A DNA stretch of 64,000 nucleotides from Eutreptiella sp. 'Long Island Sound 2002' (taxonomy: Eukaryota > Euglenozoa > Euglenophyceae > Eutreptiales > Eutreptiaceae), in NCBI GenBank assembly GCA_964036045.1, contig OZ038381.1:156072352-156136351 (forward strand), written 5' to 3'. Below are positions 57,838-64,000 of this stretch, in pieces. The position numbers and the translations under genes are program-made. The notes below the pieces were generated by a model that saw only the letters and a program-made list of their open reading frames with translations, was not told the DNA's origin and made no database searches. The first letter of the stretch is position 1. Each line of letters opens with the position of its first letter.

Positions 57838-60446
57838 GTACTATTAACAAGGGTTGAAGGCTTTTGATGTCCTGGCCGCTCTTGCGACGGGAGGGGTAGG
57901 GGTTAGCGGGTTAGAGCCTGCCTGTGGCCTGTCCTATCCCACCCCTGGCCCCCCGGAGTGTCGCGGCGCAGCGGAAGGACGCCCGCCTCGTGTTATGTGC
58001 CCTCCTCCGAGGCCCTCCCGTGGCCGCGCTGCGGCTCCTACGTGCCCCCGCGTGGCAGCACCGCTGCTCCCGGCCCCGCTAGACCCCACCCCCTCCCCCG
58101 GACGAGGGCCCTCCGAAGGGCATAGTGCCCAGTTGCTGCTGCACCCCCCCCCCTTGTACCAGCAGACACCTCTGTCCACCACCCAGCACCCTGGGATGCC
58201 CCTCGTGATGGCGGCTACAGCAGTGCCGCACCCCCCTATGCCCTTGCATGACTTGCATGCTGGGATGCTCATCACACAAGGTCTGTATACATCTGCCGCC
58301 GGTTGGCGGCAGCGCGGGCGGGGTCATCAGCCACAGGGGAGGGCATGCCCCCCCCCCCCCCCCCCCACCCCCAGGGGTCGCGGATCCCCCCCCAAGGGGG
58401 GCGGGAGGAGCAGGGGACATCGGTGCCGGGGCAACCAGGGCAGTTTCTCCCCCCCTCCCCCGCACAGAACAGGGCACAGCGGGTGGGGGGGAAACGAATA
58501 GGGCAGCCACGGCGCGCTCCCCAAAAATATCCGCTAGCCCTCGGGAGGGAGGGGGGGGATGTGGACGCGGTTGTACCCCCCTCACGCGTGTGCGTCCGTC
58601 CGGGCGCCCTGCTGGCGCTCGTGACGCCTACCGCCGTTCCCCATGTGCTCCCCCTTGCCTGGCGGTTCCCCATGGGGGGAGCGGGGAGGGCGGGAAGGGC
58701 TGCCTCAGCCCTTCCCGCCCGTTTAACATACCGGAGCCGCTTAGGCTGTGCCCCCCCCCCCCTAGAGACGCATGGGGGGGGGGGGGGCTGAGGGCTCCTC
58801 CGGGCGTCGCGCGCACTCGTGCTCTGCCGGACGCGCTCGTCGCGTCACGCGCGCTGGTGAGGGAGATCACGAGCGGGGCGTTTGCGCGCGCTTGGCGAGC
58901 CTTGCGCAGCCTCGGACGACGCCACGGAGCCGGCCCCTGCCGGCTGCGCTGGCTGCAGCCACATCCGCAGCGCTTGCGCCGCATCCATGCGGTGCCCTTC
59001 GTGAGCCCGCTGGCAACAGTGCTCGGTGCCCCGCTGCACGTAGGCGGCATAGGGCGGGGCCCGGTGTCTGGCACACAGGGCCACCTGCGGCGGCGGTGCC
59101 ACGCGGCCCGCGCCCCCGCCTCCTGCCCCTTGCCGGTCGTGCTAGCACCCGCCGGCGCGGCAAGCACTGAAAGGGCCGAAGGGGCTGCAGCCACGGACCT
59201 GCTGGGGGCAAGTAATCCAATAGGAACACATCCTGCCGCCCCGCTCCTAGCCACGCCAGGCGCCGCGTCCATAGCGCTCGGCAGTGCGCCTCCAGGTGGC
59301 GCATTTGGAACAGCATGGCGTCCGGACGCGCGAACAATGGGCGCACAGCCCTCTCCACACACCTGAAGCCCCCCAGCGGCAAGAGGGATTTGGCCATCCA
59401 CACCTCCTTGCCCTGCAGAAGGTCCCTTGCCTGCAGATGCGGCTGCAACGCATCCAGGGCCATTTTCAGCACTTGGCCCCTGGTGCGTAGCGGCAACGTG
59501 ACCCCCCGCAGCCGGTGGTCGCTGGGGGCCGGGAGAGCCTGCTCCGCGTGGGCCTCGAAGTCCAGGGCCAGCTCCACATACGTCACCTGGCCCTGCCCTG
59601 ATAGCCACCGCAGTCGGCTGGTCCACGGCGGGAGCGCCATCGCAAAGGACTCTTCCCACGGCCACCCCGGCGGCGGGCCGGCGCGCAAAGCCAGCAGCGC
59701 CGTTGGCGGCGCCGGGGGATGTGGCCCCGCGCCCAGTTGTCTCCAAGGGTAGCCCCTGCGCGCATCGGGAGGGCGTTTGCGCACGATCGCAAAGACCGAG
59801 GCGCCCGCGCCCGCGTCTTGACGTGCCGCGACTTCCGGTCCCATGCGTGCCGAAAGCAGCACCAGATACATGCCATACATGCGGTACATGAGCCGCCCAG
59901 CCTGATCAACCTCCTCCGGTCTAACCAATGTGCAGGCACACCGGCAACACTGACGGGAGGGCCAGTGCCGGCAATTGCGCTGCCTCGGCCTGCACCAGCG
60001 GGAGCCAAGCGGCCCGCTGTGTTTGCCACCGCGGGCAGTCCCATAGGAGAGGACCTCTGTCTCCGGGGGGGGGGGGGGGGGCGTAAGGGCAGGCTACTAA
60101 ATCCGAAATTTCTTCCGGACCTATGCCCTGGTCCACGTCGCCCCAGCTTGTAGTGCTCGTAGCAGCGAGCGCTCCGTCTCCGAGCTGGCCACCATCATGC
60201 CCTGAGTGCAGGCGAGCCTGCATCCCTCCGCCCCTAGCCCCCCACAAGTGGCTGGTCGGCGCCGTTCCAGTGCCGCTAAAGCAGTGTACCGCTGCGACTC
60301 CCGCACCCGGTGGCATACCTCGCCCCAGTCCTCAAGGACCAGGTGTAGCTGTTCACGCTGCCCCGGCACGCGCCACACCCACCAGCCGTGCACGGCCTCC
60401 CAGCGCAGCCGCCGGGCCGATTGCAGGGCCCTGCCCACTGGTCCGT
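57838..60446 (-). mobile_element. LINE copy 2, 5'-truncated 3' part
   Basis: The minus strand begins at about 60440 with GRALQSARRLRWEAVHGWWVW, then LHLVLEDWGEVCHRVRESQ. A zinc-finger region follows in which a 17-G run (60065-60081) replaces part of the finger. YRMYGMYLVLLSA and GQGQVTYVELALDFEAHAEQ come next, and the 3' UTR ends GTTAATAGTAC. The main frame (59928-58867) is open for 353 codons, better preserved than copy 1. Same family as copy 1 by protein order and shared 3' end. Confidence 0.78.
58867..59928 (-). pseudogene. LINE ORF2 C-terminal tail, longest intact frame
   Basis: 353 codons after the zinc finger, without start codon. Includes YRMYGMYLVLLSARMGPE, GWPWEESFAMALPPW and VTYVELALDFEAHAEQALP, then DALQPHLQARDLLQGKEVW. 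The region has no known catalytic role. Similar tails occur after the finger in this LINE group. Confidence 0.65.
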
Positions 60447-61650
60447 GTACTATTCACAAAGGCAAAGGCCGATTAAAGCCCTGAACACTGTGCAACGGGT
60501 TAAGCGAGAGGGTTATGGGTACTATTGGCAAGGGTTAGCGTCTTTGAATGTCCCGGCCGCTGTGCCCTGTGCTACTAACAAGTGCAAAGGCCGATTAAAG
60601 CCCTGGACGCTGTGCGACGGGTTATGCGAGGGGGTTATGGGTCACGGATTGGCTGCGCTGGACCCCCCAACCCCCCACCACCCCTGGTGGCAAGGCGCGA
60701 CGGAAGGATTGGGCGTCCATGGTCAGGTTTCCCCCCTCTCGGGCTCCCAGAACACCCTGTGGTGTTGGACCTCGCTGGGCGTGTCGCTGTCGCCCCCCAT
60801 GACAGAGGTGCAGATCCCGGAGGCCGACCGGCAGTTCCATACCTGCCTCCTCCGCGCCCTCCGCGCCGTGTGGCTGACCGCAGCTGTCAAGCATGCCCGC
60901 GACAAGCAAAGCAACCAGCTCGGCCGCCGCTGGTTCTAGCTCCTCGCTGGCTGCTGGGCAGATTGCTCCACTCGCATCACAATCTCCCCCACCATGTTTC
61001 ACACGGCCCACCAGAGGTTCACCCTCTCAACGTCCTTTGGGCTCGTAGGTGTGGTGCACACCACCCTATGGCCGCCTCAGGGCCCCGGCGAAGGCACCCC
61101 CCCCGGCTCCCGTCAATGCAGCCCGGCCCCTGTGCGTCCGGCTCCGCGCATGATGGGACGCCGGCCTGCGGGCCGCTGCCTGAAAGGCCCCAGTGCCGCC
61201 CTCGTACGAGGAGCTCTCCCCCGAGTACGCATCCCCACACCACGCGCCAGCGTACCATGTGCTCTTCCCCGAACGGTGAGGGGCCTGCTACTCCCCGTGC
61301 TTCGATCTGTCTGCTCACCTGTCCCCCCTCCTACTCGCAGAGTGAGAGGCTTCAGGGGAGGAGCCCGCGGCTGTATACTACCCCCCCCCTCCCGCTATCC
61401 CCGTGTCCTCAAGCGCAGAGTGGCTCCAGAGTTGGCTGACCCCTTGCACTGGGGGCACGTGTGTGGGCAGCCCCTGCTTAGTCTGATTGTCCCGGGCCGG
61501 TTTGTGGCTCATGGGGCCCCGCCGATGAAAAGTGACTATGCCCCGCCCCGAGGGGGACGCTGCCGCAGACACGAGCGGCGTGCCACGCGCCATACGGCGG
61601 GAGCTCCACTGAAGCCGCTGGCCGACTCGTGACTTGCAGTTGTACAATAC
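60447..61650 (-). mobile_element. Third LINE 3' end, head-to-tail with copy 2
   Basis: Three GTACTATT/GCTACTAAC-type terminal units (60447, 60519, about 60569) are followed by the CGCGACGGAAGGATTGGGC block found inside the 3' UTR of copies 1 and 2. Similarity fades after about 60780. The terminal unit directly abuts the truncated start of copy 2, so one inserted next to the other. Confidence 0.6.
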
Positions 61651-61659
61651 CCCCTCCCT

Positions 61660-63855
61660 GTGTCTGCCCGCCTCCTGTTCCTGCACTGTGTCTGGGTTCT
61701 GACCCCTTGGGGGAGCCCAAGCTGCCTATTGTCCTCGGCAGCGCTCTGTGTTTTCCTCCCCGCTGTGCCGGATTTCAAGTCGTTGAGCCCCGAGCGCCAG
61801 CCCCAGCAGATCACGTCCGCCTGCCTCTGGGTTGTCACCAGGATCGTCAGCCGCCCCCCGAAGCTTCTCTGCATGTGTACCCACGGCCCCTCCAAGACGG
61901 AGGTGGGTGGAGCTCGCGGATGGCCTGGCATTCTCCCTTGGGCTGTGGTTGTCGGTGTTTCGGGGGTCCGTGTCCTCGAGGGATGTTGCCCTTCTACGGA
62001 CCCATCAGCCGGCTTACCTGTTGGCGTCTTCGCGCACACTGCGTCCAGAAATCTCCGACTTCTTGGAGATTGCCTCGGCTGATGAGGAGCTCCTATTCTG
62101 CGCGTCGTTGTCTGCTAAGCTCCAGTGGGATCAGGCAGAAATCGAATTTCGGGCCACAGTGGACGCCGAGCCGGAAGCTCTACGCCAGATGCTATCTCAC
62201 GTCCGCTGGATATCTCCGTCCCTGCGGTCGAAGGCCTGGCTGGGCTGGCTGTGGCTGTGGCATGGGGTGTACGCCACTTGGGTGACTTGCAAGTCCAAGC
62301 TGATGCCCTGGCTTTACCACCCCGGCGAGGATGGCCAGCCGTCGCCTATGCCCGTCTCGGAGTCCGTCCTCCGGTCAAGGGTTATGGCGTTCGTGACCAT
62401 TGCCAAGGCTCTCCCACCCATGCCGGTACGCGCGCCCCCGGAGGAGAAGCGGGGCGCGGCCGGCTCGGCCGGCGCCCCGGCTGATGCCCCCAAAGCAGAC
62501 GCCGCCGCCGCCGCGCACCCTGGGGGGGGGGGGGGGGGGGGGACTCGGAGGCGCTGCAGTCCGAAATGGACGCGGCCCTAGACCTCCGCCGCTCAGTTCT
62601 AGAGGAGCACTTGCCGCGGGTCGCGGCCAACAAGGGCCTGCACCTCTCTGTGCTGGCGTCGGCGGTGGGCCTGGTCCCGATGATCGTCAAGGCCAAGATA
62701 GGAGCGCAGCTCGCGACCATGCTCTCCGTCGTCCACCTCCTCTTCGGTGCCGAGGCCACGAACGCGGCCGCGCAATTGGCGAAATGGCGGGACTACCTGA
62801 AGTCCAAGATCCTAATTGCAGCGGCTGCCCCCGGGGATGTCCGCCTACTGGAGGACTTGAAGGCCCTGTTTGCCCGTCTCCCGGAGGATACGGACTGGGG
62901 CCTGCACGCGGCGTCCTTGGCGGTCCGTCTCATTGCCAGTGTGCGCACGCGTCCGGCGATGCTAGAGGCCGCCATCAAGAAGCATTTCTTCAGGTCCGTC
63001 GTCTCGGCGATGATGGAGTCCACTGCTCCAAAGGCTGACGCGGCTCACGTAAAGGCAGTTGTCGAGATGGTGCTGGGCTCTACCTCATCCTTGCCGACGT
63101 GGGCTCAGACATTCCTCGACTCGCCCGTTGCAACGGCGAAACCCCCCCCCCCCCCCCAGGCGCCTGTGCCGCGCCGGGTCCCGGACTAGCCGTCGACCCC
63201 CGGGGAATACCCTGTCTTCCCGCCGTCAGCCCCCATGCTCCGCATTCATCTCTCCAACGCCCAGGGGGCGGACTATGAGGATATTCAACGCGCGCTCAAG
63301 CCAGTGTTCGGAAATAGTGTGGATGTCGGTCCTGAAGTTGTCGATAAAGGGTTTTGGTACCTGGACATCTGCAAGCTGGCGTGGCAGCTGTTCGCCCAAG
63401 GCCAAGCGAAGGCGACCCTCAAAACCCCCCATGGTAGGTGGCTCACATTGCGGTCCCGCAAGTGCGATGGCACCCTCTATAGCGAGCCCTCCAAACGGGT
63501 CAACAAACCGGAGCCTCGGGACCGGCCGCCGGCCAGCCCCATCGCGGTTGGCGTGCCGCCTCCGGTCCTCTACCCCCCCCCCCCCGCTGCGCCCCTGCCC
63601 TACGTGTGGCCCGGGGCCGGGCCCTGGGCTCCATCTCCGTGAATGTGTATCCTCCCCCCCCCTCCTGCGGCGGGGACCGCAGCGCCCCCCCTCCCCCCCG
63701 TCCAGCCGCTACTACCCCCTCTAGGGGTCGCTCTGGCGCCTGAGCAACGCCCTACTGCACCGATTAGTGAGGGTGTCACTATTATGACCTCTAGGGGGCT
63801 TGGCTTTGGTGCACCCCTCCCAACTAACCCTAGTTCCGGCAGGGCGTCCATGTGA
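61660..63855 (+). pseudogene. Gag-like retroelement ORF1, broken by frameshifts and TAG
   Basis: One long protein-like region in changing frames. A first part is CLWVVTRIVSRPPKLLCMC. A shift near 61900 then gives VELADGLAFSLGLWL through EELLFCASLSAKLQWDQAE to VRWISPSLRSKAWLGW. A 21-G run (62522-62542) breaks the frame, which resumes with ALQSEMDAALDLRRSVLEEH and continues to VPRRVPD, TAG (63187-63189), then APMLRIHLSNAQGADYEDI and more to TGA (63640). A Pro-rich tail continues in frame to 63855. Composition is helical and Ala-rich, and the part after the TAG may be RRM-like. It resembles LINE ORF1 or gag proteins by position and style; homology is not proven. Orientation is opposite to the LINE 3' end beside it. 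Confidence 0.5.
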
Positions 63856-63917
63856 AGCCGGTGGGTGCTCCCCCAGTCCTCCTGCTCACCCTCCATTCAA
63901 CTGTTTGTCTTCCACAG

Positions 63918-64000
63918 CCTGCTTTCTACGGGGCCCGATGTCCAGTGTATCTGCGGGACGCTGCACTCCAAATTGTAGAACTGGTACAATTGGGTCAGTG
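63918..64000 (+). CDS. Possible exon running off the window
   Basis: TTTGTCTTCCACAG is a textbook 3' splice site, and the plus strand after it is open to the window end, encoding PAFYGARCPVYLRDAALQ and onward. Too short to identify. It may belong to the retroelement or to a host gene beyond the edge. Confidence 0.3.

Overview
The window reads as nuclear DNA of a repeat-rich single-celled eukaryote, most likely an alga or another protist. I see spliced genes with GT-AG introns, sirtuins of two types, fragments of LINE-type retrotransposons, a probable tRNA-derived SINE, several satellite families, and no operons or bacterial gene packing. The LINE protein style recalls elements I know from dinoflagellates and green algae, and a prasinophyte such as Cymbomonas would fit, but I cannot assign a species. 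Long C or G homopolymers occur throughout, and there is one 200-N assembly gap (25732-25931).

Layout. (1) 1-7.5 kb: mostly featureless DNA, a probable tRNA-derived SINE near 3.3 kb and a spliced SIRT6/7-type sirtuin on the minus strand whose last exon was not found. (2) 7.5-25.6 kb: no convincing gene. Blocks of 11-, 21- and 10-bp tandem repeats and AT-rich hairpin DNA are followed by a 187-195-bp satellite in many arrays. These arrays are interspersed with a recurrent ~0.8-kb block and grade into a ~1.89-kb higher-order repeat. A ~1.1-kb segment is duplicated with its central cassette exchanged. (3) 25.6-40.8 kb: the gap inside an inverted repeat, a Cys/His zinc-finger gene broken by a TAG and a frameshift, a 48-bp hairpin-bearing repeat, a second intronless sirtuin (the one gene that looks fully intact), and several decayed coding relics. 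(4) 40.8-45.26 kb: a decayed LINE whose 5' part is inverted relative to its 3' part and which lies between two (GT)n tracts, as expected for twin priming at a microsatellite target. (5) 45-57.8 kb: sparse exon-like pieces on the minus strand (a thioredoxin-like fold, a SAP-domain protein, a membrane-protein terminal exon). (6) 57.8-64 kb: a second 3'-terminal LINE copy, a third LINE 3' end, and a long decayed gag-like ORF on the plus strand.

Only the two sirtuins are recognisable host enzymes: one SIRT7-like and probably nuclear, the other closer to bacterial and organellar types. Nothing indicates that they work with their neighbours. Most of the remaining coding signal comes from mobile or decayed genes, repeatedly interrupted at homopolymers or by in-frame TAG/TAA codons. 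The most interesting observations are the inverted LINE, the cassette swap in the duplicated segment, the higher-order satellite, the hidden gene at 36.7-37.2 kb, and the recurring in-frame stops.
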